From Spirogloea muscicola (taxonomy: Eukaryota; Streptophyta; Zygnematophyceae; Spirogloeales; Spirogloeaceae), in the NCBI GenBank assembly GCA_009602725.1, contig WELB01000105.1:121192-150416 (forward strand): a stretch of DNA of 29,225 nt, in the 5' to 3' direction. Within the stretch, counting starts at the first letter, position 1; the number at the start of each line of letters is the position of its first letter. A model generated the notes under the pieces. That model was not told the DNA's origin. It searched no databases and saw only the letters and a program-made list of their open reading frames with translations. Positions 1-10,086 of this stretch are shown here, piece after piece. A program made the position numbers and the translations under genes.

Positions 1-14
1 GGCACCGCGGCGGC

Positions 15-49
<35 letters not shown>

Positions 50-3000
50 AGCCGCCGCCGCTTCAGTCGCTGGCGTCCAGCAATGCCGGCCCTCCAGCCA
101 GGCCCGCCTCTCCGCCACTTGTCCTTCCGCGCTCCTTCTCGGCGCCCTGCGCGCCCGAGGCGCTCGAGCAGGACGCTGCCGTCGCAGTCCTGGCCACACC
201 GCCGCCGCTGCTTCGCGGCGACGGTGGCGGTGCGGCGCTTCCAGCAGAGCAAGCCCCCGCCTCCCTCCCGGCACTCCCCAGTGGCCCCAAACGAACGCTG
301 CCGACGGCGCCCGCCGCCAGCCCTGGTGGCCTCTTCTCCTTCGTGACGCAGTTCATGGACAATCAGAGCTATGACGGCGCTCTAAAGGCCTCGCCGACGG
401 CAGCGGCCGCCGGAGCCACTGCGGACAGCGATGCGGGCTCGCCGCTGCCGGCAGTTGCTGATGACAGTGTGGCTTCAGGCAGTATTCTGGGCTCGCTTGG
501 CAGCCTCAGCTTCCAGGGCTACCGGCGCAACAAGTCGGACTCGCTGGTGAGTGCCGGGCGACTGGTGAGGTAGAGGCAATCAGAGGCGCATTCCCTGGCA
601 GGTGCAAGTTATGAGCAATTGTACTGATCACAGTACAATAGCGCTGGCTGCGCAGGCAGTGTCTCGCTACGCGCAGAAGGGCGAGGAATATCGCCAGCTC
701 TTTGAACTTCCTGCAGAAGAGGTGAGCTGCTTGCCACTTCTATCTCTTGTCACCCTGGCTGCAGGCAGCTGAAAGCTGGCGCCAAGCAAGTAGCTGCCAC
801 CACTGGCCAATTTCTGCGGGCAACTGAAGCAGATCGAGCTCTCTACAGGCGTTTGCAGGGTTAGGAGCTCATCCTGACCCAATCAGCCCCTGTTCTGTGT
901 GCCAGACGCTGATTGAGGACTTCAATTGCGCACTACAGAAGAAAATCCTTTTGCAGGTTGGCATTGATGCGGCCAGCTGGCATTTTCTCACCATCTTGCT
1001 TGTGTTTGAACCGGTACTTTTGTCTAGCCAGTCTACTTACTGCATTTCTCCCGGCCATCAGATGTCCACCTGCAGACTGACAGAAGAATGCAACTGCTTG
1101 CTGTTGCCAGGGTCACATCTACCTCTTTGATCACTACCTTTGCTTCTACTCCAACATATTTGGTTATGAGAGATTGGTATGTCATCAGCAGCCAACGTCC
1201 TTATGACAATATGGCATTTTTAGGAAGAGGAGGTGGGAAGGGCGCCTGTGGAGGCATTTTCGGAAGCGCACCTGACGAGAGTGTACCTTCTGTGGCCCTT
1301 GTGCCAGAAGGTCATTCCACTGATGGATGTCACAGCTGTGCGCAAGGCCAAGACTGCTGGTGTCTTCCCCAACGCAATTGAGGTCACCGCCATGGGCAAG
1401 AAGGTCTGTGCTTCTCATACACCGCTATAATACCTTCATAGCTGGCATAGAATCTGGTCTTCCCTGTGCTCTCGTGACCTTTGAGTGCCCTTCACATCAT
1501 CTTACATATCCTGCTCTGGCAGCAGTAGCTAACTTGTGTATCAGCCTGAACCAATGAAGTGCAGAACTTCTTCGCATCCTTCATCTCGCGCGACGAAGCA
1601 TTCCGTCAAATTACGTACCTGTGGTCCCTCAACAGCGGCTATGCCAAGCTCTTTGCGGCGGAACAGCAGCTGACCAGCAGCCCCACAAGCGTTGGCAGCG
1701 CCACTGCTGATGAGAGTCCGCCTGCTGTGGTTCAGGTGAGGGGGTCAAGATGTCTGGTACCTCCTTAGGTATTTCACCCATCTGCTTTGCAGCACAGTCA
1801 GTGCAATGATAGTTAAGCTTGTCGCTTGGCCAGTCAGTGTGGTGCCAATGTTGATAGCACTTCGTGCTCTGAATGCGTGCAGCAACACAGTGTCATTCTT
1901 GACAGCACCGATAGTGTGCAGCAGGTAGAGGAGCGGCTGAATGGCTCTATGCAGCGCACACACACAAGTGGTGATGTGGACAACCTAACCATGGACGAGG
2001 AAGCAAGTCCAGCGTCAAGGAGCTATCCAGGGCAATCTCATAAGGCCTCAAGCTCATTACCATTGCCATGTCCAGATAGTAGCAAGGTGGAGGAGAGGAC
2101 ACCTGCTGTTGACGCATCATATGATATGGAGCCGCCTGCTGAGAAAGTCTACGACGTCTCTCGAGCACTTTTTGCAAAGTCGCACGAAGACTTGGCCGAG
2201 GCATGGTCCACGGAGTTGGCGAGCGATAGACCAGCAGACATGCCAGCTATGCCGATTGCTGAGCCGTCACCTGACGGCAATGAAGCAGGGCCACCTCCCG
2301 TGCAGGGTGCCGCGGCCAGCATCAAGGCCGTCCTTGCATCCACGGTGGCATTCGCACAACGCAAGGGCTTGGGACTGAAGCAGGGCTCTATGGACATGCT
2401 TCCAAGCGATCCGGTGACCCTGGATGTGGGGCTTGGCGAGCTGCTCGACTCACCTGCTGGTCGGTCGGGGCTAAAAGTAGGACCCTCGAGCGACAGCGCC
2501 GACATTGAGAGCCTTGCTGTCTCGGCAGCGCGTGCCGCTCTCCAGCCTGCTGCCGTGAAGGACCCCGCCGTTGACCCCACCACAGCTCAAAGCTCCTTGC
2601 CACCAGCCAAGAAGCTCAGGTCCCTGGACTTGAGTCTCATCCAAAGCCTTGACCTCATGTCGCCTCCAGGTGAGAGACTGTCAAGTAGCCTCATGAGACC
2701 TCTGCTGACATACACGTACAGTATCAACCTGAGCAAAAAAATCTGGTGAATGTGCACAAGTGGCCAGCCATTGGCTAAAACCTTTGGGTATAGCTTGTCA
2801 TGACAAACGAGCAAGGGATTTTGCTGTCGTTGCAGTTCCCGCCTACATGACACTGCTGGCCGAGAGCGTCTTCAAGGTACATCCTATACAAAGCAGGCAG
2901 CTATTTTGCTGTTGTCACTACTTGGCTGCCCGTTTGGGGAGGCATGGAGACGAAGAGTTTGGCTGAAGTCGTATGGTGGCTGGTAGAGGAGTGTGTTATT

Positions 3001-6000
3001 CAGGAAGTCTGTGGAAATCAATGTTCTGTAGAGATTTCTTGAGCATCATCTATACAGTGTGCCCGACAGAAGACTGGCAATGGAGTTTCTGCCACAAGGG
3101 AAAACTGTTGCTGAAGTTGTCTCACTCTGATCAGTAGTAGATCCTATGACAGTATGCTTGGCAAAATATGCAATAACCACAGCTTTTGTCCTAGGATATT
3201 GGTTAGCATTAGCACTGATGACCTGCTGCATTGAAACTGTTACCTTGCGGTGTTGTTCCGCAGGTCAGCTTGGAGGCTTTCTTCAACCACTTCTTCTCAG
3301 ACGACAGCTCCTTTCAGGCCAACTTCCAGTGCAGGCAAGGCGATGAGGGTAAGGCTCTAAGCTGCTTACTAGAGCAATAATGTTGGGTCAACTTTGGTCT
3401 TGTATTTGTGGGTTGTACCCCAGTATCATCCAGTATCTGATTGCAAATGGCTGTGCGAAGTGAATAGACTATCAATGCAGCAAGTGGAGGAAGCACGAGC
3501 AGAGTGGCTATGTCCGTGACATCTCCTTTCGACATCCAATTAATCTTTTCATTGGTGAGAGTGTCCTGCTTGCAAGTCTCAATTGAGGCGCAGAGCAGGA
3601 TATCTTGCATCGTGCTGCTCAATGCTGGTCGATATATGACAGCAGCACCACCATATTGTATGTCATAGCTCTGAGGTCACAAGTTTACAAGCACTCGCTC
3701 ATGTGATTAAGCAAGTACCTCGAAATTGCTGTGTAGCACATTTTTATACTCGTTGGCAGAATCTTGTTGTTGATATGCTATTAATCTAAAGGGGCATTCA
3801 CTTTGTCGCACATTTGGTGGCAACCTTTGACATGCATTTTGTCTTTTGCAGGACCAAAGTCTACACTCTGCAAGCAGCAGCAGCAGTTCAACATTTATAG
3901 AGATGGGTATGACATTATCCCGTACTTTAAGGACTTGCCAGCAATGTCTGTGAGCAGATTCTTTCGCGGTTTGCCTCCTGATGGTGTAACAGACTGGTCA
4001 GACAGTTATTATCGTGTCCACGTCTGCATGAAATGCTACACTTTGATGAGGTTTTGTTGAAGTTCATTAAGCTGGTGCTTTCCACGACAGGCATATCGTA
4101 ATTGAGAGCAGGCAGCAGATGATTGACATTCCTTATGGGGATTACTTCACTGTGAATGTGAGGGACAACCTATGCCTGGTTCATTTGCATCACATACGAC
4201 GTTCCTTTGATTTGAGCTGATGTCCGATCTAGGCCGATTTAGCACAACACTGCATTTTGGACAAAGCATCGGAGATATGAGAATCCTTCCGTAAAGAATG
4301 CCGGCGACCTTGTTTCTTCGCCAGATGAGGTGGGACTTGCTGCCAGAGGAAAGGAAGCCCTCAGACTGCTGCAGAATTTCCATCAATCTGGGTGTCGATT
4401 TCTCGAAGAAGACCATGTGGAAGGGTAAGCTAATGAGACTCAAAGCCATGTGCAGTTGCCTGGTCCAGTAAGTACATTGTTGCTTCTGTAGTCTCCTTTT
4501 GAAGTACTTTGGTTCTGCTTGGCAGCTGATCATGTATTGTCAGGCACATTATGTAATCAAGTGGAAGTGTGAAAGCTTGCATTGACTCGAACACAGGCAA
4601 AATCGAGCAGGGAGCTTTGACTGAAAGCCAGGACATTTACCGGCTATGGATGGAGGAGGTACTGTGCCCATAATAACTGCAACAGACATCCTCTTCTTCT
4701 CAGCTTATGTGCATCCAACAAGTCATTACTGGCTTCTGAGCAGTTGCTTATGCCTCTCACAACTCTCTCCCCTGCAGGCCCGCGCAGCAGTCCAAGCCTC
4801 CTCAAATGATGAGGCGCAAGAGTCAGGCTATGACTCGCATGTCTTGGGCAGAGCATCCACGTCTTACAATGGGGTCGGTCCTGCCTCAGCAAGAAGCCGC
4901 CCTGCCCATATTGATGATGCAACAGCTCGGCTCCTGGCTATCTTGGGTTAGTCTTATCCCCAATGTATGCAACCAGGGTCTTCAGTGTATGAGTTGCAGG
5001 CCTGCTGAAGAATAAGAAACCAATCTGCGAAGCTTCTCTTGCCCTCCCTCTCAGTATTACATATTGTGGGAAAGAGGCTTTGCCCTGCTACCATGCTGCT
5101 CGGTATCCAACATCATGCAAGAGCTGCTTCTTGTGTGCAGCTGAGAACAGGATACTTCCTGAGTACGAGCATGAAATTCGAGATATGCTCAATCTGGAAA
5201 AGGATGAGCTTGATGCAGCAGCTGCTAGTGGAAGCCCGTCAACCAGCAGCAAGTCGAGGCCAGGTGCTTACTGCAGTCAATGCGATGCCCCTGCGACTTA
5301 CAACAGAACACCCTTACGTTGTTGTTGTGCATCCCACTGTTCCTGGATTGAGTCGTGGCTGACTGGGACTCTGTTGCAGGTGCCTCACCACAAGGAGGTT
5401 ACAAGCGTCCCATCCGTAGTCGATCAAGCGATGTCTCGGCCAATTTTGGAGGTGCCTCTGGCATAAGCACCGGCGGAGGCCGGGCGACAAGGTGGCGCAG
5501 GCTCTGGAACAGATGGCGAGGAGTTGCCCTCTTGCTCCTGCTCGGCTTTGCCATACTAGCGCTGCAGGTGAGTCAACTGACACCTATGCCTAATTTTTGA
5601 CACAAATACCTGTCATCCAATGATGGTGCTCTCCTTAATATCCAGAAGTCTTTATACCAAAGATGGTTGAGACCTGATGAATGGTGTCATTGACTCTTTC
5701 CATGCACTTTGGCCAATGTGCAGTTCCTCTTAGAGTGGCCAGGCTGGCAAACAGCTCCCATAGTGGATGTCATTAAAACGGGAAAGCACCGTGTGTCACT
5801 CAAGCACGAGATTCAAACAAGCAAAAAGGCATATACAAAGTGGGAGGATAGATGGGAAAAGCGAATACTTCGGTTCCAGGTGGCTCTGGCTTACCTTTAC
5901 ATGTCTTAAACAAAACGACACAACAATGTGCAATGCTGAATGTCTCCTGGCACTCGAGGGGTCTTGTTTTAATAGGAGTGTGGCTAACAATGAGGCGGCT

Positions 6001-6195
6001 CTGTATCACTCTGTGCAGAAAGATGCCTACCGACTTGAGAAGAAGCTTCAGTCGATGCACATTGATTTGTCACGCTTCAAGCAAGACATTTGGGAATCTC
6101 CACAATGTAGAGCCCACACAATGATAGCACCAGAGGACCTTGATGATGAAGGCGAGGAAAGCGAGTCGGTCACTGGTATCAGTGATCGACTTTGA
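1..6195 (+). CDS. GRAM-VASt domain membrane protein (VAD1/LAM-like), 5' partial
   Basis: Exons read here: <1-546, 656-721, 906-956, 1111-1176, 1308-1403, 1565-1735, 1838-2669, 2836-2876, 3264-3334, 3481-3554, 3852-3906, 4091-4157, 4325-4424, 4597-4658, 4778-4946, 5141-5263, 5380-5567 and 6019-6195. Phases agree at every join and give about 984 codons in the window. The N-terminal exon is low complexity (Pro/Ala/Ser, ten CCG codons in a row) and is still open at base 1. A GRAM domain follows (visible residues about 190-300; EEYRQLFELP, TLIEDFNCALQKKILLQ, AKTAGVFPNAIEV, FASFISRDEAF). A roughly 280-residue acidic/Ser linker fills exon 7. The VASt domain (about 610-765) shows AFFNHFFSDDSSF, DISFRHPIN, IDIPYGDYFTV and VDFSKKTMWKG. 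Exon 17 encodes a Trp/Arg patch and a hydrophobic helix (VALLLLLGFAILAL, about 905-925); the tail is charged. Family knowledge: VASt folds are StART-like, and LAM/VAD1 relatives bind lipids at ER-plasma membrane contacts. The function here is inferred. An extra in-phase exon (5724-5879) is possible. Confidence 0.85.
3335..3480 (+). other. GC-AG intron in the VASt-coding region
   Basis: The GT donor at 3349 leaves phase 1, which cannot join the next VASt-coding exon in frame. The GC donor at 3335 (AG|GCAAGG) leaves phase 2. It joins the acceptor at 3480 (TGCAG) to read FQCSKWRKHEQSGYVRDIS, which matches the family pattern of a Cys, a Trp and a 'R-(N/D)-(L/I)-S-F-x-H-P-I' strand. Confidence 0.75.
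5724..5879 (+). other. Possible optional exon after the transmembrane segment
   Basis: This 52-codon open stretch is preceded by TGTGCAG and followed by a weak GTGGCT donor. Both ends are phase 0, so inclusion or skipping keeps the frame of the GRAM-VASt gene. It would encode a charged segment (FLLEWPGWQ at the start, WEDRWEKRILRFQ at the end) just after the membrane helix. I do not recognise it from the family, and it may be chance openness within one long intron (5568-6018). Confidence 0.3.
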
Positions 6196-6909
6196 TGAGA
6201 TTGATTCAGAAACATATCTATGCTCCATGGCCTCATTCAAACAGGCCTCAACCGATTTGTGCAAGCCCGTGTTTAGCATGCCCAAAGCTTGCTGTCCAAA
6301 TAGTCAGCAAGAAGTCCAGCTTTGCTTTGCTATGGACAATAGCTACTGTGCTGTAGCAACCTTAGAATGGTTCCTGGCAAAGACAAGTCTTTTTAGTCGA
6401 CTTCAGCAGTAGTGAGGTGAGTTGTTGACTTTTGGGAAGAGCAACCGTTTTCTCAAACAATATTGGGGAGATGGACCAAGACAGTGCGCATACCAAGCAG
6501 TTCAGAAATGTGCTAATTGTTTAATAGCTGCCCATAGCCTCCGTGCTGGCAATGTGGGCTCATCTTAATATCTGCCAACTTAAGTCTCGCTATCACACAT
6601 GTCACACGCAAGCGCAGCAGTAGCTGGCCGATGCTCCCAAATATATGGAGCCGCTGACTACGTTGGCTACAAATGTGATTCTCCCGTCAACAGCCTGTCA
6701 GGCACGAACTCCACATCACACGGTGGGCCAATCTCGAGGTAAGCCTTCAACGGATGACTGCTGGAAGCCCTCTGTAGACTCTGGTACGAGCAGCCTGCAG
6801 GCTAGTGCTGGGCTGACACGTAAGGTTCTAGGAGATGTCAATTCCCGACGACAGCAGCCGTGAAAGTACCTCCAACCGGATGGGGTCTCCACAGTGGCAA
6901 ATCCGCAAC
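6196..6909. other. Convergent intergenic region between GRAM-VASt gene and eL36
   Basis: This holds the 3' untranslated regions of two genes pointing at each other. Short open frames occur on both strands, but none has recognisable sequence or a convincing chain of splice sites. I see no RNA gene or repeat here. Confidence 0.6.
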
Positions 6910-7418
6910 TCACTTCTTCTTGTTGGTCGCTGTGGCATGTGTTGTGGCATGCGTCCTGCAAGCCCGGCCACACAGTCAGCAACTGCAGACGGTAGCACAG
7001 ACATCCAGGACGCGGGCAGGACTGCTGAACGAGCCGCTTCGCTTTGGCCTGTGCCCCGCAGCCACCAAGGCCAGCGGTGTTCACAGACGGTGGTCGCTGC
7101 GCAATGGGGCCAGGTTGAGGTGCCGGGGGCCTGGGGAAGCCGCTAACCTGGACTTGCGGAGCTCGGTGGTCATCTCCTCGCGCTTGCGCTTGGCGCGGAG
7201 GTGCGTGCCCAGCTTCTTCTTGGCGAGCTTGAGCGCGCGCTTGTCCTTGCCGACCTTGAGCAGCTCCGTGATGCGCTTCTCGTACGGCGCCAGGCCCGCC
7301 ACCTNAGCGGCGGCGGGGGGAGGCGGGGACTCACGCCCTTGCGGCTGGCGGGGCGAGCGACCTTCTCGCGGCGCGTCACGACGTGGCCCTTGCCCAGGCC
7401 CACGGCGAGGCCCGACAT
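6910..7418 (-). CDS. RPL36: 60S ribosomal protein eL36 (RPL36), internal piece missing
   Basis: Large-subunit cytosolic ribosomal protein. Exon 1 is 7418-7335 (starts [19 protein letters not shown], ends SRKG, donor GTGAGT). Exon 2 runs from the N at 7305 to 7148 and contains [19 protein letters not shown] and [16 protein letters not shown], the eL36 core. The terminal exon 6955-6910 joins in phase 2 and gives a Thr/His/Ala tail ending ATNKKK and TGA. From recalled family sequence, about 14 residues between SRKG and the EVAGLAP block are absent. A single N sits exactly there, with intron-like sequence on one side and exon on the other, so I read a collapsed assembly gap and not a broken gene. 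The start ATG lies just downstream of a GGC/GCC-rich leader. Confidence 0.92.
7305..7305. other. Single-N assembly gap inside eL36
   Basis: On the minus strand the bases after the N read AG-GTG-GCG, completing a Glu-Val-Ala in frame with the eL36 core. The bases before it are C-rich intron sequence only about 30 nt from the exon 1 donor. The end of that intron and about 14 codons are missing from the assembly. Confidence 0.75.
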
Positions 7419-7426
7419 GGCGGCCG

Positions 7427-7457
<31 letters not shown>

Positions 7458-7976
7458 GGGGAGTCGGCTAGGGCCACTTAAACCCTGGGGAGTTGCGGCC
7501 GCTTCAACCCGGAATTGTGACGGGACGGGACCGGGGGGACGAGGCAAACGGCTGCCGTCAACGAGGGGGTTGTGGGCGCCACGCGGCCGCAGCGCAGGGA
7601 CGCGTGGTCCGGCCTCTTCTCTCGCCCCTGGCTGCCTAGCCTGTGGCTCCGTCATGAACACCTGTATGCATCTGGCTGGCTTTCACAGCCGCTCTTTTCA
7701 TATCAGCAGCCGTGCTCCTCTCCTCCCCCCCCCTCTCTTGGCCATTCAGGAACTCCATCGCGCGCATTTCTTCCATCACTCACTACACACTCTATTTCCC
7801 CTCGCCCCCGCCCGGTCTCTCTCTGCAGGTGGCGGTGCTCGGCTCCCCAAGTTCGCTTCCTGTATTTGTGTGTGCTCACCCGTGATTAGTAACGTCCCCC
7901 TTCAGCCTGCATTCACGATTTTACGTCAGCCCCACTTCTCATTAAGGGCTTCGTTTTCGTGACCCCAATGCTTGCA
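7419..7976. other. Upstream region of eL36
   Basis: A GC-rich leader with a GGC trinucleotide run (about 7430-7458) sits next to the eL36 start, followed by pyrimidine-rich, AT-richer sequence. No TATA-like box or coding segment could be assigned. Confidence 0.5.
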
Positions 7977-8148
7977 CTGGCTTTTACCTTGCCCCCATTG
8001 GGAGAGCCACTTTTTCTTATGCCTGAGCAGTGTGTTGCCTGATTGGCTTGAGCGGCGGAGAGAAGTGGCTTCCAATGGGGGCTAGGGCTGTAAGAAGCCA
8101 GCCCAAAAAGACTTGACAGGGTTCGAAGGGGCCAAACTACGAAGGGGC
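7977..8148. repeat. Foldback (inverted) repeat with core-family tail
   Basis: Bases 7977-8010 and 8065-8101 are imperfect inverted copies of one sequence (CTGGCTT...CCCCCATTGG...AGCCAC), separated by about 54 bases. The right arm continues to 8148 with GACTTGACAGGGTTCGAAGG and GGCCAAACTACGA. That block is nearly repeated at 23585-23669 and 23697-23781. The structure resembles a non-autonomous (MITE-like or SINE-like) element; no coding capacity is seen. Confidence 0.75.
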
Positions 8149-8458
8149 CAGAGGCGAAGAGAATAAGAGAAGGTTGGTCTCAAGAAGGGGCGATGGCTGT
8201 TGTAGGCCAGGCCCACAAGAGAGAAGGCGCGCGCTGTGCGCAGGAGTTGAAGAAAGAACAGAGAAAGAAACAGCTCCTTTCAAGTAAGGTATCGGCTGTG
8301 AGAGGCCAGCCCAAACAGAGCGCTTCCGAACTTCCAGCCCAAAGGAATGTACAAGAGAAAGTGCGCGCCCTAAGAGAAGAGGGGCTGGCAGAGGTCAGCT
8401 TGGAAAGAATGGACAAAGTTCAAAGAGCAAAAATATGCCTACAAGAAAAATGACACAG

Positions 8459-9660
8459 CTAGACACAAGATGACGCAACAGGAAACTCACTAACCCCTGC
8501 TAAGCAGCCGCAGGTCGAAGAAGCTGGGCTCCTGGTAGCGGGTCCCCAGGCCAGAGCCAGAGGCCGCAGCGAGGGCACGACCGGCACGCAAGTGCAATGC
8601 GCGAGCGATGGGCAAGCCGTCTTTTCCATGGACCACTGCAGCGAGACGGACAGGCGCATTCGACACACCTGTGCGAGCGAGCCTGCAAAATGGAAGTCCA
8701 CCGCCTCCCCATGGTAGCGGCGGGAGATGGCGTGGCGTGCGAGCTGGTTGAGCAGGCCGAGCCACCGAGCGCCCACCGCACCGTGGGTGTCGATGGCGAC
8801 AGGGAAGAACTCCTCCTCTCGTCCTCCCGTGGATGGTCAGCGTATTTCAACTCCTTGGCCCGGGCTGCGCATGTACAAGGTCTGAAAGGGCCAGAAGGCA
8901 CGCACGGAACTACTTCCCATGACTAGCGAGTGGGTGCTCAACAACTTCTAGTCAGCAAGTGCAGACGAAATGGGGAGGGAGGCCAAGCTGAGCCAATATA
9001 CGGCACACGGGGATAAGAGAAGCGCCGCGGTGCCAGAGAGAGTAAGCGGCGCAGTGTGCATGAGTTTGAGGCAAGGGGGCGGGGCCTGTTGAAAGCCAGC
9101 CCATGAAGAATGGACAAGGCGCAAAGTGCCAGCACCACACTAGCTTTGCAAGAGACTACAGCGCATGGGAACTCAGTATTCCCATTAATTCCGAGTCAGC
9201 AGCCGCAAGTTGGAGTGACTTGCGGCTGGAAAAGAGGCACACCCCGACGAGCCCCAGAAATAGATGGAAACGGAGGCCAGTCCAGTGTAGAATGGAGAGA
9301 GATAGAGAAGGCGCGCGGTGCGCATGATATTGAAAGGGAGGCCAATTCTAGCCTTACAAATGTCCTGTTAAGTGGGTAATGAGCTGACTAAGGGGACACT
9401 AATATCCCCGAGTGAGCACATGCATATCTGACATGCTGTACTGAGGCGCCAAGCCACCACCACGGAAGCCATCAGGCTGGACTAATGCACGACCGGCACG
9501 CTGGTCGTGCACATCATGATGGCCGCATTCTATAGCATGCAACGAATAAGGTATTGCAAGCACTGCGAAGCCCCGGGAGCCCGCTGGTTGGCTGGGAAGC
9601 GGCAGAGAACCGGGCGCTCGGAACGGTAGAGAGAAGGCGCGCGCGGAGCGCATGAAATGC
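8459..9660 (-). repeat. Array of decayed repeat units with a shared coding-like 3' end
   Basis: Read on the minus strand, units end in closely related peptides followed by stop codons: DLRLLSRG at about 8490-8517, RLHLLTRSC at about 8938-8965, NLRLLTRN at about 9188-9212, and DMHVLTRGY at about 9400-9430. Several units begin with a GC-rich segment similar to GCGCGCGCNGNGCGCATGA (near 9035, 9303 and 9629). The 8459-8776 unit also carries FAGSLAQVCRMRLSVSLQ, almost the same as a peptide in the unit at 23309-23580. Unit lengths differ and frames shift between copies. This looks like the remains of one mobile element's open reading frame and 3' end. I do not recognise its family. Confidence 0.6.
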
Positions 9661-10086
9661 AAGGGAGGCCGCGGAACGGAAGAAGCGAGCTAGCTCTTCC
9701 AGACGGGGCGGGGGCTTCCAATCACAGCCACTGGCTGACGTTGGAAGAGCTGGTCCTCCTTTCTTCTTTGCGGGCTGGCCTTCCCCGCAGGCATCATCGC
9801 CCCCCGTGGACCCAGCCGCTGATCTCTCCCGGCAGGCCCCGACACTGCCAGCAGCCCGCAGGCGGCGAGACGGGAGGCGCCAGCAGCCGCGGCGCAGGTC
9901 CCCGCCCCCGCCAGCGCGCCCCCGCCCTCGCCCGCCCCATGGAGCAAGGCGAGCGGCTGCCGCGGCTGCTGCTGCGGCTGGAGGTACTGCAGGAAGTGCG
10001 CAGGGAGGCCGGCGGACAGCCGCGCGAGGGCCGCAGCACTCAATGCCGGGCGCGGCACCTGCTGCTGCGGCNGCGGCTCGCGGTGC
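9661..10086. other. GC-rich upstream region of the EDR2-like gene
   Basis: Strongly GC-rich with long open frames on both strands that reflect base composition more than coding. A single N lies at 10072, 15 bases before the chosen ATG, so an upstream exon or more N-terminal sequence could be missing. Confidence 0.5.

Noticed and set aside
63-362. 99-codon minus-strand and 87-codon plus-strand frames over the first exon
   Set aside because: Both are shadows of the GC-rich first exon of the GRAM-VASt gene, whose own frame is open from base 1 to the donor at 546.
9487-9508. Short hairpin (CACGACC inverted, 8-base loop) as a possible terminator or RNA element
   Set aside because: It lies within decayed repeat sequence; part of it also occurs near 8577 without the second arm, so it looks incidental.
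7977-9660. CRISPR-like array
   Set aside because: Repeat units differ in length and spacing and occur in both orientations in a eukaryotic nuclear region; they fit decayed transposable elements.
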